DNA of 64,000 nt from Streptomyces atratus (GCF_900119365.1 NZ_FPJO01000009.1:225183-289182), one strand, 5' to 3'; counted from the stretch's first letter, positions 28,383-38,770 are shown. Program-made: numbers and translations. The notes: generated by a model not told the origin, from the sequence alone.

Positions 28383-28391
28383 ATGTCACAT
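28383..28391. promoter_or_regulatory. GntR operator candidate upstream of the dehydrogenase operon
   Basis: A perfect ATGTCACAT palindrome lies 10 nt upstream of the beta-subunit GTG and overlaps the likely -10. It faces the mannosidase remnant on the other strand. Confidence 0.65.
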
Positions 28392-28530
28392 TGCTCAAGG
28401 GTCGCCAAGGGTGCGGGCAGGGCCAGTTGATCTACCGTCACCCCCTCGTGCCACCCGCAGGGGTGCCGGGTCGGCCGCCGGGGAAGTGGAGCCATGGGCA
28501 CCCCGTAGGCGCCGACTCCGAGGAGCCGTG

Positions 28531-30452
28531 ATGCACGACGACCGCACCCTGGTCGAGGACCGCCTCGAACGGGCCCTTCACCAGTTCATCCGCCCCGCCC
28601 AGTACCCGGACCGGACCCCGCTCGCGCTCTCCGTCCGGCACGTCCCCGGCGAACCCGTTCCCGTGGCACAGGTCCTCCGGGAGCCGTTCGAGCCGTTCAG
28701 TACCGGCACCGAGTGGGGGAAGCCCTGGTCCACCAGCTGGTTCCGGCTGGAGGGGACCGTGCCGGCACGGTGGGCGGGGCGGCGGGTCGAGGTGGTCGTC
28801 GATCCCGGGTTCTCCGGTCAGGGGCCGGGCTTCCAGGCCGAGGGCATGCTGTACGACCCCGCGGGCGTCCCCATCAAGGGCATCCATCCGCGCAATCGCC
28901 ATCTGACACTGGCCTCCCCGGCGGCGGGCGGCGAGCCGGTGTCGCTGCTGCTGGAGGCGGCGGCCAACCCGTGCGTGCCACGGCGGCGACGCTGCGCAGC
29001 CCCGCCCACCTCTATGCCTATCCGTACGAGGCGCTGGACCGGCTGTGGAAGACGGTGCTGCTGCACCAGTTCCATGACATCCTGCCCGGCTCGTCGATCG
29101 CCTGGGTGCATCGCGAGGCCCGCGAGACATACGAGCGGGTGCAAGCGGAACTGGCGGATCTGGTGGCGGACGCGGTGGCCGCGCTGGGTGCGCCCGGGGG
29201 GCTGGTGGCGCTCAACTCCTCTCCGTACCAACGCCGTCAGGTGGTCGAGCTGGACGCGGAGGCGAGCGCGCTGCTGCCTTCCGGCGCGCAGGTGCAGCGC
29301 CTGGGTGACGGTCGCACGGTGGTGGAGGCCGACGTACCCGGACTCGGCTCAGGGCCGTTGAACGGCTCGACGGTGCCGGAGCACCCGGTCACCGCGACCG
29401 GTTCGGCGGGCGAGGGTCTCGTACTCGACAACGGGCTGTTGCGGTTGGTGGTCGACGGCGACGGGCTGATCGCCTCCGTGCGCGATCTCGCCGCCGGGCG
29501 GGACGTCCTCGCCCCCGGCCACCGGGCCAACCTCCTCCAGCTGCACCCGGACCACCCCAACCACTGGGACGCCTGGGACATCGACCGGCACTACCGCCGC
29601 ACCCGGACCGATCTCACCGGAGCCGACTCCGTCGAGCTGGTGGAGGAGGGGCCGTTGCGGGCGGCGGTCCGTGTGCTGCGGTCCTTCGGGCAGTCACATG
29701 TCACGCAGGAGGTCCGGCTGACCGCGGACAGCCGGCGGATCGACATCGAGACCGAGATCGACTGGCGTGAGTCGGAGAAGGTCCTCAAGGTGGCATTCCC
29801 GCTCGATGTGCATGCCGAACGGTCCACGTCCGAGATCCAGTTCGGCCACATCCACCGCCCCACGCACGACAACACCGGCTGGGACGCGGCCCGTTTCGAG
29901 ATCTGCGCCCATCGCTGGCTCCGGGTCGCCGAGCCGGGGTACGGCGTGACCTTGCTCAACGACTCGACGTACGGACACGAGGTGACCCGGACCCCGCACG
30001 GCTCGGGTCTCGGCACGACCGTACGTCTCACGCTGCTGCGCGCTCCGCACAGCCCCGACCCGGAGACGGACCTGGGCCGGCACCGGTTCGGTTACGCACT
30101 GGCACCGGGTGGCGCGATCACGGACTCGGTACGGGAGGGGCTCGCGCTCAACCTGCCGTTGCGGGCGGCCGTGGCGCCCGTGCTGCCGTCGCTGGTCGAG
30201 ACGGGGCATCCGGCGGTCACGGTGGAGTCGGTGAAGCTCGCCGAGGACCGGAGCGGAGATGTGATCGTGCGGCTGTACGAGTCGGCGGGCGGCCGTGCCG
30301 GAACCACGCTGCGGGTCGGGTTCCCCGTCGTGCGGGCCCGGGTCACCGATCTGCTGGAACGGCCGCTGCACGAGGCGGACACCGACGAGCACGGACTCGT
30401 ACTGTCGTTGCGGCCGTTCCAGATCCTGACACTGCGACTGACCCCGGCGTGA
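28531..30452 (+). pseudogene. GH38 alpha-mannosidase with internal deletion and frameshift
   Basis: From ATG 28531 (GAGGAG upstream) about 148 residues match the N-terminal part of long GH38 mannosidases (YPDRTPLALSVRHVPGEPVP, KPWSTSWFRLEGTVP, GIHPRNRHLTLA). At about 28975 the frame changes and homology resumes far downstream in the family, at YPYEALDRLWKTVLLHQFHD and ILPGSSIAWVHREA, then the C-terminal beta domains to 30452. The GH38 catalytic domain with its nucleophile Asp is gone, roughly 350-400 residues by comparison with about 1000-residue relatives. The protein cannot be an active mannosidase. Confidence 0.8.
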
Positions 30453-30486
30453 CGGTCCGGGCCGCTCCGGGCGACTCGGTCCGCGT

Positions 30487-32229
30487 TCAGGGGCGGGGCA
30501 CGTTCCGCAGGTTGGAGCGGGCCATCTGGACCATCCGGCCCACTCCCCCGTCCAGCACGATCTTGCTCGCGGAGAGCGCGAAGCCGGTGACCATCTCGGC
30601 GCTGATCTTCGGCGGGATGGAGAGCGCGTTGGGGTCGGTGACGACATCCACGAGTGCCGGGCCCTTGTGCTTGAAGGCGTCCTTGAGTGCGCCTTCGAGC
30701 TGCTTGGGCTTCTCCACCCGCACCCCGTACGCCCCGCAGGCGCGGGCGACCGCGGCGAAGTCCGGGTTCTTGTTGGACGTACCGAACGACGGCAGGCCCG
30801 CGACCAGCATCTCCAACTCGACCATGCTGAGCGAGGAGTTGTTGAACAGCACGACCTTGACCGGCAGGTCGTACTGCACCAGCGTCAGGAAGTCGCCCAT
30901 CAGCATGGTGAATCCGCCGTCGCCGGACATCGAGACCACTTGCCGGTGCGGGTCGGTGAACTGGGCGCCGATGGCCTGCGGGAGCGCGTTGGCCATCGAG
31001 CCGTGGCTGAACGAGCCGATGACGCGGCGCTTGCCGTTGGGGGAGAGATACCGTGCGGCCCACACATTGCACATACCGGTGTCGACGGTGAACACGGCGT
31101 CGTCCTCGGCCAGTTCGTCCAGCAGCGAGGCGACGTACTCCGGATGGATCGGGACGTGCTTCTCGACCTTGCGGGTGTACGCCTTGACCACGCCCTCCAG
31201 CGCCTCGGCGTGCTTCTTCAGCATCCGGTCGAGGAATCTGCGGTCGGTCTTGGGCTTCACCTGCGGGGTCAGACAGCGCAGGGTCTCGCGGACATCGCCC
31301 CAGACCGCCAGATCCAGCTTGGAGCGGCGGCCCAGGTGCTCGGGGCGCACATCGACCTGGACGATCTTCACGTCGCTCGGGAGGAAGGCGTTGTACGGGA
31401 AGTCGGTGCCGAGCAGGATGAGGAGGTCGCACTGGTTGGTCGCCTCGTAGGCGGCGCCGTAGCCGAGCAGGCCGCTCATCCCGACGTCGTACGGGTTGTC
31501 GTACTGGATCCATTCCTTGCCGCGCAGCGCGTGCCCGACGGGGGCCTTCACCCGTTCGGCGAACTCCATCACCTCGGCGTGGGCGCCCGCCGTTCCGCTG
31601 CCGCAGAACAGGGTCACACGTTTCGCCGCGTCGACCATCCGGCAGAGCTCGGCGATCTCCTCGTCACCGGGCCGGACCGTCGGCCGCGAGGTGACCAGCG
31701 CGTGCTCGATGGACCTCTCCGGGGCGGGCTGCGACGCGATGTCACCCGGCATCGTGACGACACTGACCCCGCCCCGGCCGATCGCGTGCTGAATGGCGGT
31801 CTGGAGCAGCCGCGGCATCTGCTGCGGGTTGGAGATCATCTCGTTGTAGTGGCTGCACTCCTGGAAGAGCAGCTCCGGGTGGGTCTCCTGGAAGTAGCCG
31901 AGCCCGATCTCGCTCGACGGGATGTGCGAGGCGAGGGCGAGCACGGGAGCCATGGAACGGTGGGCGTCGTAGAGACCATTGATGAGGTGCAGGTTGCCTG
32001 GGCCGCACGATCCGGCGCAGGCCGCCAGCGAGCCCGTGATCTGGGCCTCCGCGCCGGCGGCGAATGCGGCGGTCTCCTCGTGCCGGACCTGGATCCAGTC
32101 GATGGCCCGGTTGCGGCGGATGGCGTCGACGACCGGGTTGAGGCTGTCGCCGACGACACCGTACATACGCTTGACGCCCGCCCGGACGAGGATGTCGACG
32201 AACTGCTCCGACACGTTCTGCTTGGCCAT
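30487..32229 (-). CDS. poxB: thiamine-diphosphate pyruvate dehydrogenase/oxidase (PoxB type)
   Basis: This 580-residue protein has the three-domain TPP enzyme layout. The N-terminal domain has the catalytic Glu (RHEETAAFAAGAEA) and CAGSCGPGNLHLINGLYDAH, the central domain has FCGSGTAGAH and QVDVRPEHLGRR, and the C-terminal TPP motif is MSGDGGFTMLMGD...LFNNSSL. Spacing and AQITG/SCGPGN sequences fit pyruvate:quinone oxidoreductases, which make acetate and CO2 at the membrane. ATG at 32229 follows GAAAGGG. It is convergent with the mannosidase remnant. Confidence 0.9.
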   Translation of the reverse strand: MAKQNVSEQFVDILVRAGVKRMYGVVGDSLNPVVDAIRRNRAIDWIQVRHEETAAFAAGAEAQITGSLAACAGSCGPGNLHLINGLYDAHRSMAPVLALASHIPSSEIGLGYFQETHPELLFQECSHYNEMISNPQQMPRLLQTAIQHAIGRGGVSVVTMPGDIASQPAPERSIEHALVTSRPTVRPGDEEIAELCRMVDAAKRVTLFCGSGTAGAHAEVMEFAERVKAPVGHALRGKEWIQYDNPYDVGMSGLLGYGAAYEATNQCDLLILLGTDFPYNAFLPSDVKIVQVDVRPEHLGRRSKLDLAVWGDVRETLRCLTPQVKPKTDRRFLDRMLKKHAEALEGVVKAYTRKVEKHVPIHPEYVASLLDELAEDDAVFTVDTGMCNVWAARYLSPNGKRRVIGSFSHGSMANALPQAIGAQFTDPHRQVVSMSGDGGFTMLMGDFLTLVQYDLPVKVVLFNNSSLSMVELEMLVAGLPSFGTSNKNPDFAAVARACGAYGVRVEKPKQLEGALKDAFKHKGPALVDVVTDPNALSIPPKISAEMVTGFALSASKIVLDGGVGRMVQMARSNLRNVPRP

Positions 32230-32294
32230 GGGTGCGTACCCTTTCCGCGCTTCGGCTTCCGGACTCCGCATCCATCAACCCATGGCGCGCGCGG

Positions 32295-33623
32295 TTACGC
32301 CTCCCAGACGCCCACGCCCGTACGGTCGTCGGAGTACCCCTTCACCCGGAGCTGGGTGTCCGCGAGGAAGGCCACGAGCCCGGGTGCCGTGCCGGGGGCC
32401 CAGCGTCCGGCGAGCTCCCGGGCCAGGGCGGGCTCGCCGCGCAACGGTTCGGCCAGTCCGGGGCTGCACAGCAGCAGGGTGTCCCCCGGCCGGGCCACCG
32501 AGCCCCTGAAGCGGAACGGTTCTGCGGGCGGATCGGACGGGCCGGGCGGGGCCTCGGCGCAGGGGGACGCGGGCGTGGTGATGGCCGGATCCATGGTGAG
32601 GCGGTCACCGTCGGGGCCGCTCCCGGGCGACGCGGACCCGGCCGGGAACCCGGCACCGGCACCCGATCCGGCCGTGGGGTCCGCGCCGAGGTCGCCGGCT
32701 GCCGGGACCTCCGGTTCGAGGTCCTGCCAGGCGCCCTCGCGGAGCCGGAAGAGTCCACCGGCGCCGACGCCGAAGAAGATCCTCGTACGGCAGTCGGGGT
32801 CCGCAGGCAGCAGGAGGCAGCGCAGGCCCGCCGTGTACTGCTGCGGTTCCGTCCCCAGCTCGGCGGCGCGGGCGCGCAGCTTGCCGTATGTGCGGTCGGT
32901 GAGGCGGTGCAGACCGGATTTGAGCTCTCCGCGGCGGCCCGCCCTTATGTCCTCGGAGAGCCGGGCGTGGCTGCGTCCGACCGCTGCGCCGATCCAGCGG
33001 CAGGCGTCGGCCGCCGCCAGATGTGCCGATTCGGTGGCGCGGGCCCCGGTGGCGACGGCGACCAGGACCAGTGCGTGCTCGTCGGTGCCGAAGCGGACGG
33101 TGAGCAGCGCGTCGCGGCGGGGCTCGCCGCGGAACCGCGAGGAGTCCCCGCGCACGGAGGCGGCGCGCAGGGTGCATGTGCCGTAGCGGGCGCCGTCGAG
33201 GGCGGTGTCGGCGACGAGTCCGTCCAGTTCCTGCGGGACGGTGACGGGCAGTGCGGTGGGTTCGGCGTCGTAGGTGGGCGGCCGGTCACCCACATGGCCG
33301 ATCACGGGACGGGGAGCGGGCGCGGTCTCGTGCCCCTCCTCCGGTACGGGTGTGGCGGCCGTGGCGCCTGAGACCGGCGGGGCAGCAGGGACCGGCGGCG
33401 CGCCCTCCCCCTTCGCAGGTGCGGGCTCCGCCTCCGGCAGCGTCCCCGTCTCGCCGGCGGGCCCCTCGCGCCCGCCGGATCCCACCGCGCCCGACGCCGA
33501 GTCGAAGCGGTCGTCGAGACTGTCGGCCGCGTTGCTCGTCCCGGTGTCCCGGGCGTTCTCGTCGTACAGCCTGCGCCACCAGTCGTCCTCGTGGGCGGCG
33601 GGCCTCTCCCCCTGCTGACTCAT
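32295..33623 (-). CDS. PP2C-like phosphatase-domain protein
   Basis: This 442-residue protein has a low-complexity, acidic and Pro-rich first 130 residues, followed by a domain with the PP2C_2 pattern: GTCTLRAASVRGDSSRFRGE, ALVLVAVATGARATESAHLA and, near the end, DTLLLCSPGLAEPL. Several PP2C metal-binding Asp positions are not obvious (VAVATGAR in place of VADGHG), so catalysis is uncertain. ATG at 33623 is the conserved start (MSQQGERPAAHEDDWW); only a short AAGGG is upstream. Confidence 0.7.
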   Translation of the reverse strand: MSQQGERPAAHEDDWWRRLYDENARDTGTSNAADSLDDRFDSASGAVGSGGREGPAGETGTLPEAEPAPAKGEGAPPVPAAPPVSGATAATPVPEEGHETAPAPRPVIGHVGDRPPTYDAEPTALPVTVPQELDGLVADTALDGARYGTCTLRAASVRGDSSRFRGEPRRDALLTVRFGTDEHALVLVAVATGARATESAHLAAADACRWIGAAVGRSHARLSEDIRAGRRGELKSGLHRLTDRTYGKLRARAAELGTEPQQYTAGLRCLLLPADPDCRTRIFFGVGAGGLFRLREGAWQDLEPEVPAAGDLGADPTAGSGAGAGFPAGSASPGSGPDGDRLTMDPAITTPASPCAEAPPGPSDPPAEPFRFRGSVARPGDTLLLCSPGLAEPLRGEPALARELAGRWAPGTAPGLVAFLADTQLRVKGYSDDRTGVGVWEA

Positions 33624-33689
33624 GCCCTTATTTTCGACCGCGGGGGTCGTACGAAAACGGGTCATCCGGAAATAGTGGCCGCGGACATG

Positions 33690-33737
33690 GGTCCGCCGGG
33701 CGTCCCCACCCCCCACGGGAAGGACGCCCGGCGGACC
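33690..33737 (-). terminator. hairpin after the S8 peptidase gene
   Basis: Perfect 16-bp arms (33690-33705 and 33722-33737) lie 14 nt past the protease stop; the loop is 16 nt. Confidence 0.75.
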
Positions 33738-33750
33738 GGTAAGGTCGTGA

Positions 33751-36700
33751 TCAGCGCACGGCGTACGCGTCGGTCACGGTCTGGATGACGGAGTTGCCGT
33801 TGGCGTCCGTCAGTTCGGTCTTCAGGGTGACCGGTTTGCCGGCCGCGCCCGCGTGGTTCACGGTCGCGGTCCACCGGCCGTCCTGCTGTGCGGTGGTCGC
33901 CTCGGTCCAGGTCTTCCCACCGTCGTAGGAGTACGAGACCTTGGCCTCGGTCAGCTTGCCGGGCGTGTAGCCGGCGTGACCGGTGACGCTCAGGCCGATC
34001 CTCTGACCGTCCTTCGCTGCAAGGGTCTTGAGCCCGTCGGTCGCCAGGTCGTAGCCCGGGAAGAGCAGCGGAATGCCCTGGGAGTAGGCGTTCTCGTCCC
34101 GCTTCGAACGGAACTTCCAGGTGGTCTCGGTGCTGGTGGACCGCTTCCATACGGCGGCGGGCTGACCGAACTTGGTGGTCTGCATGGTGAGTTCGTACGC
34201 GGCGTCCTGCGCCGGGACGGTGAACGCCCCGGACGGCCAGCCGTTCTCGCCGATCACCTTGCCGCCGCTGCTCAGGCGCATGCTGCCCATGTCACCGAAG
34301 GAGCCCTGGAGACCGGCGTGCTCGCTGTCGCTCCAGAAGCCCGGGGCGACGCCGATCAGGTTGTCCTGGCGCTCGGCGGCGAGCTGGAGCTCGCCGGCGG
34401 CGTCGCGCGGGGCGGCCGGGACCGGGATGCCCCGGTACCAGTTCTCCGTACGCTTCGAACCGGCCGTATAGGTGCGCGGCTGGTCGACCATCATCTCGCC
34501 CCAGGGGAAGCTGGAGGAGAGGTACCGCACCCAGGCGGTGTCGCCCGCCGAGTAGTACTCGGTGCGCTTGCTGGGGGCGGCGACGGAGTCGGTGATGGCG
34601 GAGAACCTCGCGCCGTACGGCCGGTTGGTGATCATCATGTCGACGTAGTCCGCCGCGAGGCCCATCGCCTCGTAGTTGGCGGTGACCTTGCCGAGCTTGG
34701 TGTCACGGACCCTGTAGGTGCGGTCCGAGGCGACCGGGCCGGTCTCGGGGAACGCGAGGTTGTAGACGAACGGGCTGACCGCGGTGGCCTTCCAGCTCAG
34801 CTCGACCGGGCCCTCGGCCAGGGCGGCCTTCAGCGCGTCGGCCTCACCCGTCTCGATGCCGAGCGCGGGCACCGGCGCCTGGGCGTAGCCGACGGACGGC
34901 TTCCAGGGACCCGCGGAGGGGCGGTGGCCGATGACGGCCTTGGCGCCGGCGGCCTTGGCGTCGCTGGCCTGGGCGTACATGTAGCCGTCGTCGCCGACCT
35001 CGACCAGGGCGATCTTTCCGGCGACGCCCGCGGCCTTCAGTTCGTCGGGGGTACCCGTACCGGCGTCGACGAGTGCGGCCTCGCCCGTGCCGTCGAGGTT
35101 GGTGGAGCCGGTGCTCGCCACCCTCGGGTGCAGTTCGACGCCGCCGACGACCGACAGCTTCTCGATCTGCGGGGCGTACGCGCGCCAGAAGCTGGCGAAC
35201 TCGAAGTCGCCGTCGCTCGCCCTGCCCTGTACGTCGGCCAAGTAGTTCTTGACCGCCGAGCCACCGGTGATGGAGCCCGAGTGCAGCCAGACATCGTCCC
35301 AGCTGCGGCCGAACGCGAGCGTCGTGGAACGGTTCTCGGAGGCGCGGTCCACGGTCTTGACCTGGATCCGGTGGGCCTTGCGGGCGTCCAGGACCAGGGT
35401 GGTGTCCTTGGTTACGTTCAGCTGCGGCCGCGCGAGGTAGGCGACGGAGTCTTCCATGCGGCCGGTGGCGTCCTTCGGGTCGGCCGTGGTGACGAAGCCG
35501 GACACGAAGTACGCGCCGGGTCGCACCTGGTAGACCTGGTCGGTGGCACCCTCGTTGAAGCGGCGTTCGCCGCTGGCGTCGTCGGTGCCGATGATGTCCA
35601 GCGAGGAGGAGCCCGCGGCGGGCTTCCCGGCGCGGTCGACGAGCTTGACCCGCAGCGTGACGGTCTCGGCCCCGACGTACAGCGAGAACGGGGTGGAGAC
35701 CTTGGCTCCGCCGGGGCCGGTGGCCAGCACGCGTCCGGTGACGTCACCGTACTGCGCGGCCTTCAGCTTCGCCGTCGGGTCGATCTTCAGCGGGACCTTG
35801 ACGGTGGCTCCGGCCGGGACGGTGACGGTGCTCGCGTCGAGCTTCGCGACGGAGGAACGGACGGCCGAGCCGTCGTTGCCGGTGACGCCCTGGACGTTCA
35901 GCGACAGCTTCACCGGCTTGGTACCGGAGTTGGTGTACGGGACGTCGACCGTGGTGCGGTCGGTCCGGTCCTGCGGCCAGTTGTAGGTGCCGCCCTGGAT
36001 GGCGGGGGCGCCGACGAGGGTGGTGTCGATGGCGGCCTCGACGTCGAGGCGGCCGCCGCCGGTCTCGCGTACGTCGCCGGGGATGTCGCTCTTCGCGGAC
36101 GAGACGAGCGCCGCCTTGATCTGCTGGGCGGTCCAGTCCGGGTGACGCTGCTTCACGATGGCCGCGGCGCCCGCGACATGCGGGGTGGCCATCGACGTAC
36201 CTGACATCGTCCGGTACGCGTAGATGCCGCGGCCACCGGCCGCGGCGGCCGAGATGGCGACGCCGGGCGCGGCGATCTCGGGCTTGAGGGTGTGCGATCC
36301 GATGACCGGTCCGCGGCTGGAGAACTGGGCCGTGGTGTCGTCGCGGTCGACGGCGCCGACGGTCAGCACGCTCGGGGCGCAGCCGGGCGAGGAGACGGTG
36401 TTGAACGTCGGGCCCGAGTTGCCGGCCGCGATCACGAACAAGGTGCCCTTGTTCTGCGCGAGTTCCTCGGCGGCGACGCTCATCGGGTCGGTGCAGTCGG
36501 TCGGTTCCGGGCTGCCGAGGCTCATGGAGACGACGTCGGCCTTCTGGTCGACGGCCCACTGCATGCCGGCGATGATCCAGGACTCGGCGCCGGAGCCGCT
36601 GTCGTTGAGGACCTTGCCCGCGAGCAGGTCGGCGCCGGGGGCGACACCCTTCTTCTTGCCGCCGCTGGCCGCGCCGGAGCCGCCGACCGTGGAGATGGTG

Positions 36701-37515
36701 TGGGTGCCGTGGCCCTGGCGGTCGTCGGTGCTGTCGGAGTCGGTGAAGTTCTCCGAGGCGGCGACCCGGCCCTTGAGGTCGGGGTGTTCGGCGTCGACAC
36801 CGGTGTCGAGGACGGCGACCTTGGTGCCCTTGCCGTCGTATCCGGCGGCCCAGGCGAGGTCGGCGCCGATCTGCTTGGTCGACTTGTCGAGAGTGGCTTG
36901 AACCTTGCGGTCGAGCCAGAGCTTCTTCAGGCCGGAGGCCGAGCGGGAGCGGGTGTTGGTGACGTCCGACCAGAAGTCGGCGGCCTTCGTCTTCTCCGCC
37001 TTGAGGGCGAGACCGTCGATGGCGTCGAGCGCCAGTCCGCGGACGGCGCCACGCGGGGTGGCGAAGGTGGAACGGGCCCGGTCCTTGCCGTAAACCGCGA
37101 TCAGCGGCAGCGACTTGGTGTGCGCGTCGTCGTAGCCCTGCCGGATGAGGCCGGTGACGTTGAAGAGCTCCTCGTCGACCTTGCCCGCGGCGAGCGCGGC
37201 GGTGGCGGTTTCGGGGTAGACGTAGAGGTCCTTGCCGGACTGCCTGGTCTGCACCAGGGGGACGGTGCCGTCCTCGCGGGGCAGCGCGGTGGCCGAGGCG
37301 GCCCCCGAACTGTCCTTGCTCACCAGGACCTTGTCACCGGTGACCAGTGTCACGGTGACCGACTTGCCCTTCTCGGCATCGGCGGCCGGACTGCCGGTCA
37401 GTGCTCTCTTCCCTGTCGCGTCGTCCTGCGGCGCTGCCGCGGACGGTGCGATCGCGGTGACGGCCAGGACGGCGGCGGTGGCCGCTCCCAGTGCCATACG
37501 CGATATCGGACGCAT
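33751..37515 (-). CDS. large secreted S8 serine peptidase
   Basis: This 1254-residue precursor has a signal peptide (SRMALGAATAAVLAVTAIAP, then SAAAPQ) and a propeptide with VTLVTGDKV. The subtilase domain has Asp in VAVLDTGVD (about 236), His in GHGTHTIS (about 268), the oxyanion Asn in AAGNSGP and Ser in SGTSMATPHVAG (about 440). A long C-terminal region of beta-rich and PA-like segments (GKIALVEVGDDGYMYAQ) follows. Such enzymes are secreted broad-specificity proteases. ATG at 37515 has GGGGAG upstream; the divergent HTH gene may regulate it. Confidence 0.92.
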   Translation of the reverse strand: MRPISRMALGAATAAVLAVTAIAPSAAAPQDDATGKRALTGSPAADAEKGKSVTVTLVTGDKVLVSKDSSGAASATALPREDGTVPLVQTRQSGKDLYVYPETATAALAAGKVDEELFNVTGLIRQGYDDAHTKSLPLIAVYGKDRARSTFATPRGAVRGLALDAIDGLALKAEKTKAADFWSDVTNTRSRSASGLKKLWLDRKVQATLDKSTKQIGADLAWAAGYDGKGTKVAVLDTGVDAEHPDLKGRVAASENFTDSDSTDDRQGHGTHTISTVGGSGAASGGKKKGVAPGADLLAGKVLNDSGSGAESWIIAGMQWAVDQKADVVSMSLGSPEPTDCTDPMSVAAEELAQNKGTLFVIAAGNSGPTFNTVSSPGCAPSVLTVGAVDRDDTTAQFSSRGPVIGSHTLKPEIAAPGVAISAAAAGGRGIYAYRTMSGTSMATPHVAGAAAIVKQRHPDWTAQQIKAALVSSAKSDIPGDVRETGGGRLDVEAAIDTTLVGAPAIQGGTYNWPQDRTDRTTVDVPYTNSGTKPVKLSLNVQGVTGNDGSAVRSSVAKLDASTVTVPAGATVKVPLKIDPTAKLKAAQYGDVTGRVLATGPGGAKVSTPFSLYVGAETVTLRVKLVDRAGKPAAGSSSLDIIGTDDASGERRFNEGATDQVYQVRPGAYFVSGFVTTADPKDATGRMEDSVAYLARPQLNVTKDTTLVLDARKAHRIQVKTVDRASENRSTTLAFGRSWDDVWLHSGSITGGSAVKNYLADVQGRASDGDFEFASFWRAYAPQIEKLSVVGGVELHPRVASTGSTNLDGTGEAALVDAGTGTPDELKAAGVAGKIALVEVGDDGYMYAQASDAKAAGAKAVIGHRPSAGPWKPSVGYAQAPVPALGIETGEADALKAALAEGPVELSWKATAVSPFVYNLAFPETGPVASDRTYRVRDTKLGKVTANYEAMGLAADYVDMMITNRPYGARFSAITDSVAAPSKRTEYYSAGDTAWVRYLSSSFPWGEMMVDQPRTYTAGSKRTENWYRGIPVPAAPRDAAGELQLAAERQDNLIGVAPGFWSDSEHAGLQGSFGDMGSMRLSSGGKVIGENGWPSGAFTVPAQDAAYELTMQTTKFGQPAAVWKRSTSTETTWKFRSKRDENAYSQGIPLLFPGYDLATDGLKTLAAKDGQRIGLSVTGHAGYTPGKLTEAKVSYSYDGGKTWTEATTAQQDGRWTATVNHAGAAGKPVTLKTELTDANGNSVIQTVTDAYAVR

Positions 37516-37724
37516 CGCTCTCCCCAAGTGAATCCGGAACCAACTGCGCAAACCGCAGCTTTCCGGCGGTTGTTGGTACTGCGGTGGCGCCACATTGGCA
37601 GAGCGAAGGGCGTTGAAGGGATGATGTACACGGCGGGTTTACGCCGTGGCCGCTTTCCGCCATGGCCGGACACCCGGCGGCAGCGACATCGTGCGGAATC
37701 AGTGCGTCCAGGAAAGGGCCGGGG

Positions 37725-38714
37725 ATGCTGGGAGCCATAGGTCTCGACGAGATACAGGAGTCGGCGTACCGCGCGCTCGTGGCGGTGGGGGCCGCGGAGG
37801 TCTCCGATCTCGCGCACCGGCTGGGCCTTCCCGAGCCGGACACCGAGCGGGCCCTGCGCAGGCTGGAGCAGCACGGCCTGGCCGCGCAGGCATCGGCCCG
37901 CACCGGACGCTGGGTGGCGGCGCCGCCGGGCGTGGCGCTGGGCGCGTTGCTGACCCAGCAGCGCCATGAGCTGGAGCAGGCGGAGCTGGCGGCGGCGCTG
38001 CTCGCCGAGGAGTACCGGGCGGATGCCGCCGAACCGGCCGTGCACGACCTGGTCGAGGTGGTCACGGGGGCGAGTGCGGTGTCGCACCGCTTCCACCAGT
38101 TGCAGCTCGGTGCGACGAGCGAGGTGTGCGCCCTGGTCACCGGGAAGCCGATCGCCGTCAGCGGAATGGAGAACGAGGCCGAGGAGCGGGCCGCGACGCG
38201 CGGGGTGTCGTACCGGGTGGTGGTCGAGCGGGAGACGCTCTCGATGCCGTTCGGGATTCTGGAGCTGTCGGCGGCGCTGAGCCGGGACGAGCAGTGCCGG
38301 GTCATCGACCGGGTGCCGACCAAGCTGGTCGTCGCGGACGGCGCCCTGGCGATGGTGCCGCTGACCGGTCGCGGCGCCGAGCCGGCCGCCCTGGTGGTCC
38401 ATGCCTCCGGGCTGCTGGAGTCGCTGATGGGGCTCTTCGAGGCGGTGTGGCGCGAGGCGATGCCGCTCAGGCTGGGGGAGAGCGGCGGGCTTCAGGAAGA
38501 GGTCACCGGACCCGATCCGACGGACCTGGAGATCCTCTCGTTGCTGCTGGCGGGGCTGACGGACGCGAGCGTGGCGAAACAGCTGGAACTGGGGCTGCGG
38601 ACCGTACAGCGAAGGGTGAAGGGCCTGATGGAGATGACGGGCGTCTCCACCCGGCTGCAGCTGGGCTGGCACGCGTACGAACGGGGCTGGGTGTCCCGCA
38701 CGCCGCTGGCCTGA
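37725..38714 (+). CDS. TrmB-like/LuxR-type HTH regulator
   Basis: This 329-residue protein has an N-terminal TrmB-like winged helix (ESAYRALVAVGAAEVSDLAH, then LRRLEQHGLAA). A middle domain resembles phospholipase-D-like TrmB sensors, and a C-terminal LuxR-type HTH follows (DLEILSLLLAGLTDASVAKQ, LELGLRTVQRRVKGLM). This architecture is frequent in Streptomyces next to secreted proteases; the gene is divergent from the S8 peptidase with a 209-nt gap. ATG at 37725 follows GGAAAGGG. Confidence 0.85.
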   Translation: MLGAIGLDEIQESAYRALVAVGAAEVSDLAHRLGLPEPDTERALRRLEQHGLAAQASARTGRWVAAPPGVALGALLTQQRHELEQAELAAALLAEEYRADAAEPAVHDLVEVVTGASAVSHRFHQLQLGATSEVCALVTGKPIAVSGMENEAEERAATRGVSYRVVVERETLSMPFGILELSAALSRDEQCRVIDRVPTKLVVADGALAMVPLTGRGAEPAALVVHASGLLESLMGLFEAVWREAMPLRLGESGGLQEEVTGPDPTDLEILSLLLAGLTDASVAKQLELGLRTVQRRVKGLMEMTGVSTRLQLGWHAYERGWVSRTPLA

Positions 38715-38770
38715 GCGGGCCCCGCCGGCGCTGACGGGCGGGACCGGCCGGACTCCGGCAGGCTGGTCAG

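Noticed and set aside
30667..36204. Long plus-strand frames opposite poxB, the PP2C-like gene and the S8 peptidase
   Set aside because: Same shadow effect; the minus-strand products carry clear motifs and signal peptides while these have none.
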